From CAYQUO01 sp964420835 (lineage in GTDB: Bacteria > Chloroflexota > Anaerolineae > Anaerolineales > Anaerolineaceae), in contig CAYQUO010000009.1 in the NCBI GenBank assembly GCA_964420835.1, positions 1-64,000 on the forward strand: 64,000 bases of DNA. Direction: 5' to 3'. Positions 52,192-60,746 of the stretch are shown piece by piece. Position 1 is the first letter of the stretch, and each line of letters opens with the position of its first letter. Made by a program: the position numbers and the translations under genes. The notes below the pieces were generated by a model. That model had not been told where the DNA came from and ran no database searches. It worked only from the letters and a program-made list of their open reading frames with translations.

Positions 52192-52299
52192 TCAATTCCA
52201 GGCGAGCACCAGGAATGCGGCAGCCGTAGCGAACAGGCTGAGGAAGAAACAGGCGGTGAGGGCCAAAACGAGAAGGGACAGGATTTGCGGTTTTCCCAT
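52192..52299 (-). CDS. 35-residue hydrophobic peptide
   Basis: A short open frame encoding a mostly hydrophobic peptide (MGKPQILSLLVLAL, then TACFFLSLFATAAAFLVLAWN). It sits only 3 bp after the stop of the C39-like gene, in the same direction. It has one membrane helix and no ribosome site, so it would depend on coupling. This may be a small membrane protein or chance. Confidence 0.4.
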   Translation of the reverse strand: MGKPQILSLLVLALTACFFLSLFATAAAFLVLAWN

Positions 52300-52302
52300 G
52301 GG

Positions 52303-53592
52303 TTAATTATTGTACACAAAATTAATGGCGTAGAGTGCATCCTGGTAGCCGGGGTGGGCTTCAACGGCTTTATTAAACTTCCCGAGGGCTTCCTCTTTGT
52401 TCCCCTGGCGGTAGGCTGCCCATCCACGCCATAAGAGGGCTTCCTCCGAGTTGGGGGTGACTTTGAGGGCATAATCCGCCAGGGCGATGAGGTCGTCATT
52501 ACGCCCGGAGTGGAAATAAGCAAGAAAAGGTCCAAACTGGTAGCGCAACATGCGCTGGGGCAGGCCGAGGTCTCTTGCCGTGTCATAGGCAATGGCGGCC
52601 TCGGTGTATCTTTCGAAGTAGACCAAATTGCTTCCCAGGTTGAACCAAGGGAAGGGGTTCCTGGGGTCAGCGTCAGTCTCAGACTGTGCAAGTTGCAGGG
52701 CGTGCCTCCTGTTGGCATCCTGGTTCAGATCCTCCCCAAGAAGGGAATGAACGAGGGCTTCCTTTTCGGGGGGATAGACCAGGATGTATACATAATTGAA
52801 AGACTGCCAATTCTTTCCCAGATCCGATTCTTTAACGATGCGATCGGCTCCCACGAAAGAATCCTGGGCAATGTAGGTGCCGGCGGTTTGGTCATATCCG
52901 GTCAGGACCAGGTAATGGCCTGACCAGCGGTCGTCATTTGCCCAGTACGAAGTGTCCAAAATAAAGGTTTCTTCGATCATCACCGGCATCCCCACGGCGA
53001 GGAAGCGTTTCAGGATCCCGGGTGTGCCACCCACCCGGAACAAGGCGTTCATTCCGGAATACTGGTGGGTAAAATCCACCAGTTCATCCACGTTGACATT
53101 GCGGTCCGAACGGATGGTCTTGATCCGGTTCGAAATATCGAACTGGTCGCCTTCCCAGCCATAAAAATTCAGATACATGGAAAGGGCAGCCGGACCGCAG
53201 TTATTCCAGTCCTGCAGTTCAAAATGGGGAGAGGGAAGTTGAATGTGGACGGGCAGGGGAGTGGCAGATGGGGTTGGCAACTGGGAGGGGAGGGCGGTGG
53301 CGACAACCATGCCGCTTTTTGGGGGCAATGGATCCTGGTGGATCTCAACAGATCGCAGTGCGGTATCGGAATGCAGGGATGCTTTTTTCCCGGCAGGGAG
53401 CAGCCCGATGGGATGAATCAGAGTTCTGAGGGTGGTAAAGGCTGTATCCATCCGCCAGGCTGCTTGCCGATGGATGCCCGGCATGCCAAAGACGAGGCCG
53501 GCCAAAGCCACAAGAGAAAACAACAGGAGCAAAAGAAAAGCCGGCAGCCTTCGCCGGCGGCGAAAATCAATCCTTTTTCTGCGCTGGAACAT
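52303..53592 (-). CDS. C39-like cysteine peptidase domain protein with TPR repeats
   Basis: A 429-residue exported or membrane-anchored protein. A hydrophobic segment after an arginine-rich N-terminus is followed by a linker and a C39-type peptidase domain with NNCGPAALSMYLNFYGW (catalytic Cys) and SGHYLVLTGYDQ (catalytic His). The C-terminal part is TPR-like (NPFPWFNLGSNLVYFERYTEAAIAYDTA and EALLWRGWAAYRQGNKEEALGKFNKAVEAHP). It may process or bind peptides at the cell surface. A TACAAT box precedes the ATG by 6 nt. Confidence 0.8.
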   Translation of the reverse strand: MFQRRKRIDFRRRRRLPAFLLLLLFSLVALAGLVFGMPGIHRQAAWRMDTAFTTLRTLIHPIGLLPAGKKASLHSDTALRSVEIHQDPLPPKSGMVVATALPSQLPTPSATPLPVHIQLPSPHFELQDWNNCGPAALSMYLNFYGWEGDQFDISNRIKTIRSDRNVNVDELVDFTHQYSGMNALFRVGGTPGILKRFLAVGMPVMIEETFILDTSYWANDDRWSGHYLVLTGYDQTAGTYIAQDSFVGADRIVKESDLGKNWQSFNYVYILVYPPEKEALVHSLLGEDLNQDANRRHALQLAQSETDADPRNPFPWFNLGSNLVYFERYTEAAIAYDTARDLGLPQRMLRYQFGPFLAYFHSGRNDDLIALADYALKVTPNSEEALLWRGWAAYRQGNKEEALGKFNKAVEAHPGYQDALYAINFVYNN

Positions 53593-53598
53593 GGCGGA

Positions 53599-53604
53599 AT
53601 TGTA
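53599..53604 (-). promoter_or_regulatory. -10 box giving a leaderless mRNA
   Basis: Minus-strand TACAAT is separated by 6 nt from the ATG at 53592. No ribosome site is present. Confidence 0.5.
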
Positions 53605-53667
53605 CCATTGAAGAAATGGACGCCGACTAAATTAGGACTGAAACGGTAAAATTATTTGATTTGTTGT

Positions 53668-53673
53668 TATAAT
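53668..53673 (+). promoter_or_regulatory. -10 box giving a leaderless mRNA
   Basis: TATAAT is followed by 7 nt and then the GTG start of the methylthiotransferase gene. Confidence 0.55.
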
Positions 53674-53680
53674 TCAGGCC

Positions 53681-55021
53681 GTGAAATATTATTTGTGGAC
53701 TGAAGGCTGCCAGATGAACGTGGCTGATTCCCGGCGGGTGGCTTCCTCGCTGGAGCGGCTGGGATACCGCCATACGCGCACAGCGGAAGATGCGGATGTG
53801 ATCGTGCTGAACACCTGTGTTGTCAGGCAGTCGGCCGAGGACAAGGCTTATGGGCGGCTTTCCTCACTGAAACCGCTAAAGGAAAAAAACCCGGGCCTGG
53901 TGATCAACCTGATGGGCTGCCTGGTGGGGGTGCGGGGGAACCAGCGGCTGCGGGAGCGGTTCCCTTATGTGGATGTCTTTTCCCCCCCATCTGACCCCGG
54001 TCCGTTGGTGAGCCATTTGACCCAGGGAGAGGATCGCGCGGCGGTGGACAGGGATACTGCACGCCGGTTTGCCTGGATGGACGGGGACCTGCCCCTGCCC
54101 GTGCACCAGCAGCACAAACTTGTCTCCGCTTTCATCCCCGTAATTTATGGGTGTTCATTCGCCTGCACTTATTGCATTATCCCTTACCGGCGCGGCGTGG
54201 AGAAAAGCCGGCCGTCCGGGGAGATCGTAGCCGAGGCGCAGTCACTGGCCGGGCAGGGAGTGAGGGAGATCACCTTATTGGGGCAGATTGTAGACCGCTA
54301 CGGGCTTGACCAGCCGGGTTATCCTGACCTGGCCGGTCTGCTGGAACAATTGCATGCAATCGAAGGGCTGGCGAGAATCCGGTTCCTGACCTCGCACCCA
54401 AACTGGATGACCGACAGGCTGCTGGACGCAGTAGCCGGACTGCCCAAGGTGATGCCGCATATCGAGTGCCCTTCGCAGGCGGGTGATGACACCATTCTGG
54501 AAAACATGCACAGGGGCTATACCGACCGGGATTACCGGGCGTTGGTTGCCAAGATCCGCCGGCGGGTCCCGGGCGTGTCGATCGCCACGGACATCATTGT
54601 GGGCTTCCCGGGTGAAAGTGAAGAACAGTTCATGAACACCTACCGCCAATTGGAAGATTTGAGGCTGGATGTGGCCCACCTGGCCAGGTATTCCCCCCGG
54701 GCGGGAACCGTCTCTGAGCGGCGGATGACCGATGACGTACCCGAGCGGGAGAAGTGGCGGCGTTTCAGGATGCTTGAGGATCTGCAGAGCAGGATTGCAG
54801 CCGGGATCCATTCCACCTACCTGGAAAGAACCGTGGATGTATTGTTCGAAGGGAAAAACAAGCACCGCTGGCAGGGGCGTACACCGACCAACAAACTGGT
54901 CTTTGTTGAATCAGAGCGCGATTTGCATGGACAGGTTTTGCCGGTACGAATCCAGTGGGCGGGGCCCTGGTCGATGCTTGGAGTATTGGTAGATCAACAG
55001 CCGGGGGAAAAACCAATTTAA
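53681..55021 (+). CDS. miaB: tRNA-2-methylthio-N6-dimethylallyladenosine synthase
   Basis: A 446-residue radical SAM methylthiotransferase that modifies A37 of tRNAs. The N-terminal UPF0004 domain has three cluster cysteines: EGCQMN, NTCVVRQSAEDK and MGCLVGV. The radical SAM triad is CSFACTYCIIPYRRG and the C-terminal TRAM domain closes the protein. It starts at GTG 53681. No ribosome site is present, but a TATAAT box lies 7 nt upstream. The relatives RimO and MtaB differ in these motifs, so miaB is the best fit. Confidence 0.88.
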   Translation: MKYYLWTEGCQMNVADSRRVASSLERLGYRHTRTAEDADVIVLNTCVVRQSAEDKAYGRLSSLKPLKEKNPGLVINLMGCLVGVRGNQRLRERFPYVDVFSPPSDPGPLVSHLTQGEDRAAVDRDTARRFAWMDGDLPLPVHQQHKLVSAFIPVIYGCSFACTYCIIPYRRGVEKSRPSGEIVAEAQSLAGQGVREITLLGQIVDRYGLDQPGYPDLAGLLEQLHAIEGLARIRFLTSHPNWMTDRLLDAVAGLPKVMPHIECPSQAGDDTILENMHRGYTDRDYRALVAKIRRRVPGVSIATDIIVGFPGESEEQFMNTYRQLEDLRLDVAHLARYSPRAGTVSERRMTDDVPEREKWRRFRMLEDLQSRIAAGIHSTYLERTVDVLFEGKNKHRWQGRTPTNKLVFVESERDLHGQVLPVRIQWAGPWSMLGVLVDQQPGEKPI

Positions 55022-55102
55022 TCCATGGGGGTTTTCCAGCGGAAATTTCCGCCTGAATATCCACCAATAGAATAGTGGTATGATTATTTCCGCATTTTTC
55101 AC

Positions 55103-56323
55103 ATGAAGGCGAGATCCGCAGTTCGGTCCACTTTTACGGCGTTACGCTATCCAAACTACCGGTTGTGGTTTTATGGCCAGTTGTTTTCGCTTGTTGGTAC
55201 ATGGATGCAATCTACCGCTGAGGGATTCCTGCTATTCGAGTTAACCAATTCGGCAGCCTACCTTGGGTACTTAAGTTTTATTAACGGGGTGCCCGCATGG
55301 CTTTTCACACTATATGGGGGAGTTGTCGCTGACCGCATTTCCCGGCGCACCCTGCTGGTGGTTACGCAATCCGCCATGATGCTGCTGGCGTTCGTCCTGG
55401 CGGTATTAAACTTTACCGGGGCAGTCCGGCCCTGGCAAATTCTGATCCTGTCCTTTTTACTGGGGGTGGCCAATTCATTCGACGCCCCGGCACGACAGTC
55501 ATTCACGATTGAATTGGTGGAACGTGAGCATCTTGGAAATGCCATTTCCCTGAACGCAGCCATGTTCACGAGCGCGAACATCGCTGGCCCGGCATTCGGC
55601 GGTTTGCTGTATGCCTGGGTTGGGCCGGGATGGTGTTTCCTGCTGAACGGGTCATCCTTTATTGCCGTGATTGTTGCCCTTTTAATGATGCGGCTGGCCC
55701 CATTAACGCCACAGGTGCGTTCCAAGGTATTCGATGGGATACGTGAGTGTGTATCCTATCTTCAACACACGCCGCTGGTTGTCCTATTGCTGACCACGGT
55801 GGGCATGGTGTCCTTTTTTGCCTTTTCCCTGCTGAGCTTGATCCCTGCCTGGGCGGTGAATATTATGGGGGGTGATTCCCGCACCAGCGGGTTTCTGTTG
55901 GCGGCGCGGGGTGTGGGTGCATTGGGGGGTGCCCTGGTGCTGGCGACCTTCTCGGGGCGCAATTACCGGGGGCGCATCTGGCTGAGTGCCAGTTTCATCA
56001 TGGCTTGCGGGCTGTTCGGTTTTTCGCTGGCCAGGGGATTTGTCTCATCCCTCTTGCTGATGGCGGTTGTGGGCTGGTGCATGATCTCGCTGGTTAACAA
56101 CAGCAACGCCTTGATTCAACTGCATATCCCGGACGAGCTTCGCGGCCGGGTGATGGGGATTTATACTTTGGTGTTCATTGGCAGTGTGCCGTTGGGTTCC
56201 CTGTTCTGCGGGTGGGTGGCGGAATACCTGGGTGAACCGGTCGCCGTGCAGATCAACGCGGGCATCCTTCTGCTTTACTCCTTATGGGTGCTCCTGTGGC
56301 ACCCGGAGATTCGTCGACTATAA
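55103..56323 (+). CDS. MFS exporter (EntS-like)
   Basis: A 406-residue protein with 12 hydrophobic segments. The start FRTFTALRYPNYR-like segment TFTALRYPNYRLWFYGQLFSLVGTWMQ is the signature of the DHA3/enterobactin-exporter (MFS_3) subgroup. The loop GVVADRISRRTLLVV is the MFS motif A. No ribosome site is present. The start at 55103 is just before the conserved part. The substrate is unknown. Confidence 0.88.
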   Translation: MKARSAVRSTFTALRYPNYRLWFYGQLFSLVGTWMQSTAEGFLLFELTNSAAYLGYLSFINGVPAWLFTLYGGVVADRISRRTLLVVTQSAMMLLAFVLAVLNFTGAVRPWQILILSFLLGVANSFDAPARQSFTIELVEREHLGNAISLNAAMFTSANIAGPAFGGLLYAWVGPGWCFLLNGSSFIAVIVALLMMRLAPLTPQVRSKVFDGIRECVSYLQHTPLVVLLLTTVGMVSFFAFSLLSLIPAWAVNIMGGDSRTSGFLLAARGVGALGGALVLATFSGRNYRGRIWLSASFIMACGLFGFSLARGFVSSLLLMAVVGWCMISLVNNSNALIQLHIPDELRGRVMGIYTLVFIGSVPLGSLFCGWVAEYLGEPVAVQINAGILLLYSLWVLLWHPEIRRL

Positions 56324-56482
56324 GGAAATTTACCTGTGACTTCAAACAGGTGATTTGCGGATTTTTGCATACCGGGCGTATCCTTCTGGATGCATCCCTT
56401 GCTTCCATTAGAGAAATTTTCCACCGGGAGGGGTGAGCGCAGCAGGTACAGCATGTCCGTTGTGATATAATCGGAGTCGATC

Positions 56483-56553
56483 GCGGGCGTCGCCAAGTGG
56501 TAAGGCATCAGCCTTCCAAGCTGACATCGCCGGTTCGAGTCCGGTCGCCCGCT
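56483..56553 (+). tRNA. tRNA-Gly (anticodon TCC)
   Basis: A 71-nt cloverleaf with 7-bp acceptor stem GCGGGCG/CGCCCGC, anticodon stem TCAGC/GCTGA around CTTCCAA (anticodon TCC), and T loop TTCGAGT. The discriminator is T and the CCA is not encoded. A TATAAT box at 56466-56471 may be its promoter, and a run of seven T residues follows the 3' end. Confidence 0.93.
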
Positions 56554-56557
56554 TTTT

Positions 56558-57376
56558 TTATTTGGCCCGGTTCACCGGTCTTTGGAGCAGGTTTAACCCC
56601 TGGAAGAAAATCCCCAATTGGGCCAGCAGAAGCCAAACCAACACAGCGCTGACAACCCATCCGGCAAGCCGGATGCTTCGAATTAAGTTCCCCCTGATCG
56701 ATGCAAGAGAATCCCTTGCCTGGTTGATCATCCCCTGGTAGTTTCCCATTATCTGTTGGGCATCATGGAGATCCGCCTTGATCTGCAACAGGTCGGTGGA
56801 GAGCGTGGTTAGTTCGCCCTGAAGAGCGCCAATATCCGTGGAGGCGTCTTTGAGGCTGGACTGAACTTCGCTGAGCCTGGCGGGAACCGTTTCGAGGCTT
56901 GTGGCCACGCCGGTGATGCTTTCCTCGAGCGAGGTTTCGGGGGCATAACGGGCACCCAGAAGCGGAACCTTGGAGATCAGCCCCAGGGTGTCGTCGACCA
57001 GGCGCGCGCTGGATTGTACGGTGACCAGGCTGTCATGGGTTTGGGAGATCAGGCTGGCGATCTGTCCCCCTATAAGGTCTCCTACGGCTCCCGTCATCTC
57101 TGATGTGGAATGCAATGCTTCTCCCGTGCTGGCAAGGGCCTCCCCGGCGGCGGCGAAGGTGGACACGCTCTTTTCGAGGGAGCCATCCAGGATCTCGATC
57201 AGGTCGGTAGTGGATTGAAGGAAGGCATCCATTAATTCGACCGCCTGGGTGGTTGAGCGGGTTATGCCGGGCAAAGTCGTCCAGGTGAGGTACAACCCGC
57301 CCAGGGCGATAAGGACACCGAAGATCGATGTAAAGATCAACATAAACGCAGAATACCGTTCGGCAATTCGTTTCAT
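56558..57376 (-). CDS. Coiled-coil membrane protein of unknown function
   Basis: A 272-residue protein with hydrophobic helices at both ends (IFTSIFGVLIALGGLYLTW near the N-terminus, and WVVSAVLVWLLLAQLGIFF near the C-terminus). Between them lies a long Ser/Thr/Leu/Gln-rich helical stretch resembling methyl-accepting-chemotaxis or tether-type coiled coils. There are no known sensing or enzymatic motifs. TTGGAGG is 6-7 nt before the ATG at 57376. The open frame extends upstream but these residues lack support. Confidence 0.72.
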   Translation of the reverse strand: MKRIAERYSAFMLIFTSIFGVLIALGGLYLTWTTLPGITRSTTQAVELMDAFLQSTTDLIEILDGSLEKSVSTFAAAGEALASTGEALHSTSEMTGAVGDLIGGQIASLISQTHDSLVTVQSSARLVDDTLGLISKVPLLGARYAPETSLEESITGVATSLETVPARLSEVQSSLKDASTDIGALQGELTTLSTDLLQIKADLHDAQQIMGNYQGMINQARDSLASIRGNLIRSIRLAGWVVSAVLVWLLLAQLGIFFQGLNLLQRPVNRAK

Positions 57377-57965
57377 TGTGCCTCCAAGAAGAATTGATGT
57401 TCCCTGAACAGCAGACGTTAAACTTGTCCGGCTTCCAGGATAAAGGATCGGCCATCGACCAGTTGCCGGAGTCCACCGACATCCTTTTTGCACAGCGGGA
57501 CCTCGCCTGGCTCGCGGCCATAGACCCTTGGGGTATGAGGCGAGCCAGGTGGTGGACACAGAACAGGAGGGTACGCTTCCTGATCATAAGGCGGGTTGAA
57601 GTGCCCGGTGATGCACTTGACAGGGTTATCTTTTTCGGCGGCATCAAAGCCGGCCAATTTGTCCAGGGCTATAAGCCCTTGGGGCTTGAGGTTTCCCTTT
57701 CCCTGGTGGGATTATACAGCGTTCGCCATTCCTGTGTGGAGTGGCGCCAAATGCAGAGAACGAGGGGGGAAAAACCTGCCTTATGCTGCAGGGAAGGTAT
57801 TAATGGCAACCCCGGGGTCCCGGCATTCCGTAATCCTGCACAACAGAGGTGTGGGATTGGTCCTTTTATGGGATTTGGATGTTCCGGGTGGTTCTGAACA
57901 GCTATATCGTGTTGATTCGTATTCATCCCCGTGTTAGAATAGTACAGCAACAGGAGGTGGCCGGG
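57377..57965. other. 589-bp region with no assignable gene
   Basis: Competing open frames lie on both strands: plus 57376-57897, and minus 57418-57657 beginning with TTG and followed by the coiled-coil gene. Both have elevated third-position GC, so one could be a small real gene, but neither has a good ribosome site or a recognisable family. The right-hand end carries the promoter of the next gene. Confidence 0.4.
57912..57940 (+). promoter_or_regulatory. Promoter of the bifunctional-nuclease-family gene
   Basis: TTGATT (57912-57917) and TAGAAT (57935-57940) at a 17-bp spacing, about 25 bp before the ATG. Confidence 0.6.
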
Positions 57966-58583
57966 ATGCCCAGGATGGTGGAAGTTACGATCGACAGTGT
58001 GCGTGTTAGCCTGACAAACCAGCAGCGGATTGTTGTGCTGCGCGAAAAAGATGCTGACCGCTACCTGCCCATCTGGATTGGACCTTATGAAGCCGAGGCG
58101 ATCACCATCTCCTTGCAGGAGGTGGAGGTCGCACGCCCGCAAACCCACGATCTCCTAAAGAACCTTTTATCGGCATTGAATGCACGGTTGACAAGGGTGG
58201 AAATTGTTGGTTTGCATGAAGATGTCTTTTATGCCAGCCTGGTGCTTGAAATCCAGGGGAATGCCATAACAATCCCTGTGGATAGCCGGCCCTCTGATGC
58301 CATTGCCCTGGCCGTACGGGCCCATGCCCCCATCTTTGTCTCACGGGATGTAATGGAAGCAGCTAGTATTGCGCCGGAGACGGAAACCAACGAGGATGCT
58401 TCTTCCGAAAAAGCACCCCTGGCTGCAACCCTGGATGAAAATCCACCCCGGGGCGATGCACCAGAGGAGAGGTTATCAGTATTCGAAGACTTCCTCAAGA
58501 AACTGGACAAGGAGCCACCTTCTGAAACCCCGCCAGGGGAGGAAGATGACGAGAGCCCGGACCCCGGGAAAAAAAAGAAGTGA
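57966..58583 (+). CDS. Bifunctional nuclease (BFN, DUF151) family protein
   Basis: A 205-residue protein whose first 130 residues match the BFN/DUF151 domain (RIVVLREKDADRYLPIWIGPYEAEAI, RPQTHDLLKNLL, DSRPSDAIALAVRAHAPIFVS). The C-terminal 70 residues are a low-complexity acidic/proline tail ending in KKK. Plant members have RNase and DNase activity. Bacterial members are uncharacterised. AGGAGG lies 8 nt before the ATG, which is chosen over an in-frame upstream extension to 57849. Confidence 0.85.
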   Translation: MPRMVEVTIDSVRVSLTNQQRIVVLREKDADRYLPIWIGPYEAEAITISLQEVEVARPQTHDLLKNLLSALNARLTRVEIVGLHEDVFYASLVLEIQGNAITIPVDSRPSDAIALAVRAHAPIFVSRDVMEAASIAPETETNEDASSEKAPLAATLDENPPRGDAPEERLSVFEDFLKKLDKEPPSETPPGEEDDESPDPGKKKK

Positions 58584-58661
58584 GCCATCGTTTTTTGTAG
58601 AAGGCGAAAAACCTGTTTCACGACTTAATCCACGCTGTAATTCTGCCAACGGTTCCTCTCA

Positions 58662-60032
58662 ATGACTGACCAAATACCCACGGCTGAAAACCGCATACAG
58701 GAACTGAAGGTTCAGCCCCACAGCCGGGAGGCCGAAGAGGCTGTGCTGGGTGCCGTCCTCATCAACCCGGAATCGTATTACGACCTGGCAAATTTTCTGA
58801 TGGCGGACGATTTTTTCATTGTCCGAAACCGCTGGGTTTGGGAGGCATTTAATCACCTGCACGAGAAACGCCTGCCCATGGATTTTATTACGGTCTGTGA
58901 AGAACTGGACCGCCAGGGGCACCTTGATGAGGTGGGTGGCCAGGCATATGTAATGACCCTGATAAACCAGACGCCGACATCCCTGCATGCCGAGGCTTAC
59001 GGCCGGGTGATCGAAGAATCCGCCATTCGGCGCAGGATGCTTGCCTCGGCCAATGAGATGGCAAAACTGGCTTACGACCAACAGCAAACGTTGGATACGA
59101 TCCTTGGTGAAGCGGAGAAGGCGGTATTTGGGCTGAGCGAACGGCGCACCCGGCGTGATTTGGAGCCGATCAAAAAGGTGCTCAGTGATGTGTATGATCG
59201 GCTCGAACAACTTTCAAGCCAGGATGAGGAAATCTATGGCGTGCCAACGGGGTTGATCGACCTGGACAGGCTGCTGGGAGGGATGCAGAAATCCGATCTC
59301 CTGATTGTGGCAGGGCGACCGGGTTCCGGGAAGACGGGCTTCCTGCTTTCGGTGGCCAAGAACGCAGCTCAAAGACACCACAAGCATGTGGCGATATTTT
59401 CACTGGAGATGTCCAATGAACAACTGGCGCAGCGCCTGATCGCCCAGGAGACCGGCATTGATACACAACGGCTGCGAAGCGGCCGGCTGGGCGAGGATGA
59501 ATGGCCTTTGTTCACCCATGCCATCGAGGTGTTGAGTGACACTGTGATCTTCCTGGATGATACACCCGCCATTACACCGATACAGTTGCGCACCAAGTGC
59601 CGCCGCCTCCACATGGAGCACCAACTGGACCTTGTGCTGGTGGATTACATCCAGTTGATGAGCAGCGACAACCGCACAGATAACCGGGTGCAGGAAGTGT
59701 CTTACATTTCCCGGAACCTGAAAGTGCTGGCGCGTGAATTGAACGTGCCGGTGCTGGCGGCTGCGCAGTTATCGCGGGCGGTGGAACAACGAACCGACAA
59801 GATTCCGGTGCTTTCCGACCTGCGCGAATCCGGGTCGCTGGAACAGGATGCCGATGTGGTGATGTTCATCCACCGTCCGGATGCAATGGATAAGGATGTG
59901 GCGAAACAGAACATCGCCGAGATCATGGTGGCAAAACATCGAAACGGCCCAACCCATTCGGGAATTGAGCTGGTGTTTTTAAACAGCCTGGCACGCTTTG
60001 ACAACGCAGCCACCATCCAGGTGCCAAGGTAA
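58662..60032 (+). CDS. dnaB: Replicative DNA helicase
   Basis: A 456-residue hexameric helicase. The N-terminal domain (HSREAEEAVLGAVLINPESYYDLA) is followed by a linker helix and the RecA-like C-terminal domain: Walker A GRPGSGKTGF, Walker B LVLVDYIQLMS, and the arginine-finger region later in LRESGSLEQDADVVMFIHR. No intein. It is followed 9 bp later by the DnaD-like gene and then the loader gene. Confidence 0.95.
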   Translation: MTDQIPTAENRIQELKVQPHSREAEEAVLGAVLINPESYYDLANFLMADDFFIVRNRWVWEAFNHLHEKRLPMDFITVCEELDRQGHLDEVGGQAYVMTLINQTPTSLHAEAYGRVIEESAIRRRMLASANEMAKLAYDQQQTLDTILGEAEKAVFGLSERRTRRDLEPIKKVLSDVYDRLEQLSSQDEEIYGVPTGLIDLDRLLGGMQKSDLLIVAGRPGSGKTGFLLSVAKNAAQRHHKHVAIFSLEMSNEQLAQRLIAQETGIDTQRLRSGRLGEDEWPLFTHAIEVLSDTVIFLDDTPAITPIQLRTKCRRLHMEHQLDLVLVDYIQLMSSDNRTDNRVQEVSYISRNLKVLARELNVPVLAAAQLSRAVEQRTDKIPVLSDLRESGSLEQDADVVMFIHRPDAMDKDVAKQNIAEIMVAKHRNGPTHSGIELVFLNSLARFDNAATIQVPR

Positions 60033-60041
60033 GGGGTTCCG

Positions 60042-60746
60042 GTGAGCCCATTCAACGGTTTCCCATCCGGAAAAACCACGCAAGTCCCCATCCCGGTGGC
60101 CTTCTTTCATGATCTTCTGCCACAAATCGATCATCTGGACGAATTGAAGATCACGCTTTATGCCATCTGGCTGCTCAACCTGCAGGAAGGCAACCTGCGC
60201 TTCCTGCGGCGCAGAGACCTGAAGGTTGATTCGCAGTTATTAAACACCCTAAGGACGGACGGGGAGAGTGCCGGAAAAGCCCTTGCCGATGGCCTGGAGC
60301 GGGCATGGTTAAGGGGTACGTTGCTCAAGGCCAGCCCTCCAAACGGGGGAGAGGAGGAGGAGGTTTATTTCCTCAATACGGCAAGGGGACGGGCTGCACA
60401 GAAAGCCCTGCTGGAGGGCCGGTTGGAACTGCCGACAGGAAGTGGCAACCTTGCAGGATTTGTGGTTGATCGACCGAATATTTTCCGGCTCTACGAGGAA
60501 AATATTGGCCCCCTGACCCCCCTGATCGCAGACAGCCTGCGCCAGGCAGAAACAGATTACCCGGTTGAATGGATCGAGAATGCAATGCGAATTGCCGTGG
60601 AGAACAATGTTCGGCGTTGGAGGTATGTGGAGGCGATCCTGAAATCCTGGAAGAAAGGAAAAGCCCATGGAGAAGGCAAGCAAGGTGCTGAAACAGACCG
60701 CAAGCGGTATCTTGAAGGGGAATTCTCCCGCTTCATCGAACGCTGA
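60042..60746 (+). CDS. DnaD-like primosome protein
   Basis: A 234-residue protein. The N-terminal part is a winged-helix-like region (FFHDLLPQIDHLDELKITLYAIWLL). The C-terminal part is the DnaD/DnaB2 domain with the YxxxIG-type NIFRLYEENIGPLTPLIADSLRQAETDYPVEWIENAMRIAVENNVRRWRYVEAILKSW. It starts at GTG 60042. It lies between dnaB and the loader gene and its end overlaps the loader gene by 80 bp. Firmicutes use DnaD-DnaB-DnaI in replication restart and initiation. The same module appears to work here. Confidence 0.85.
   Translation: MSPFNGFPSGKTTQVPIPVAFFHDLLPQIDHLDELKITLYAIWLLNLQEGNLRFLRRRDLKVDSQLLNTLRTDGESAGKALADGLERAWLRGTLLKASPPNGGEEEEVYFLNTARGRAAQKALLEGRLELPTGSGNLAGFVVDRPNIFRLYEENIGPLTPLIADSLRQAETDYPVEWIENAMRIAVENNVRRWRYVEAILKSWKKGKAHGEGKQGAETDRKRYLEGEFSRFIER

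Noticed and set aside
57376..57897. 173-codon plus-strand gene opposite the region upstream of the coiled-coil gene
   Set aside because: It is Arg/Trp/Cys-rich without a ribosome site or a family, and it starts at the other gene's start codon. Left as unresolved, not as a CDS.
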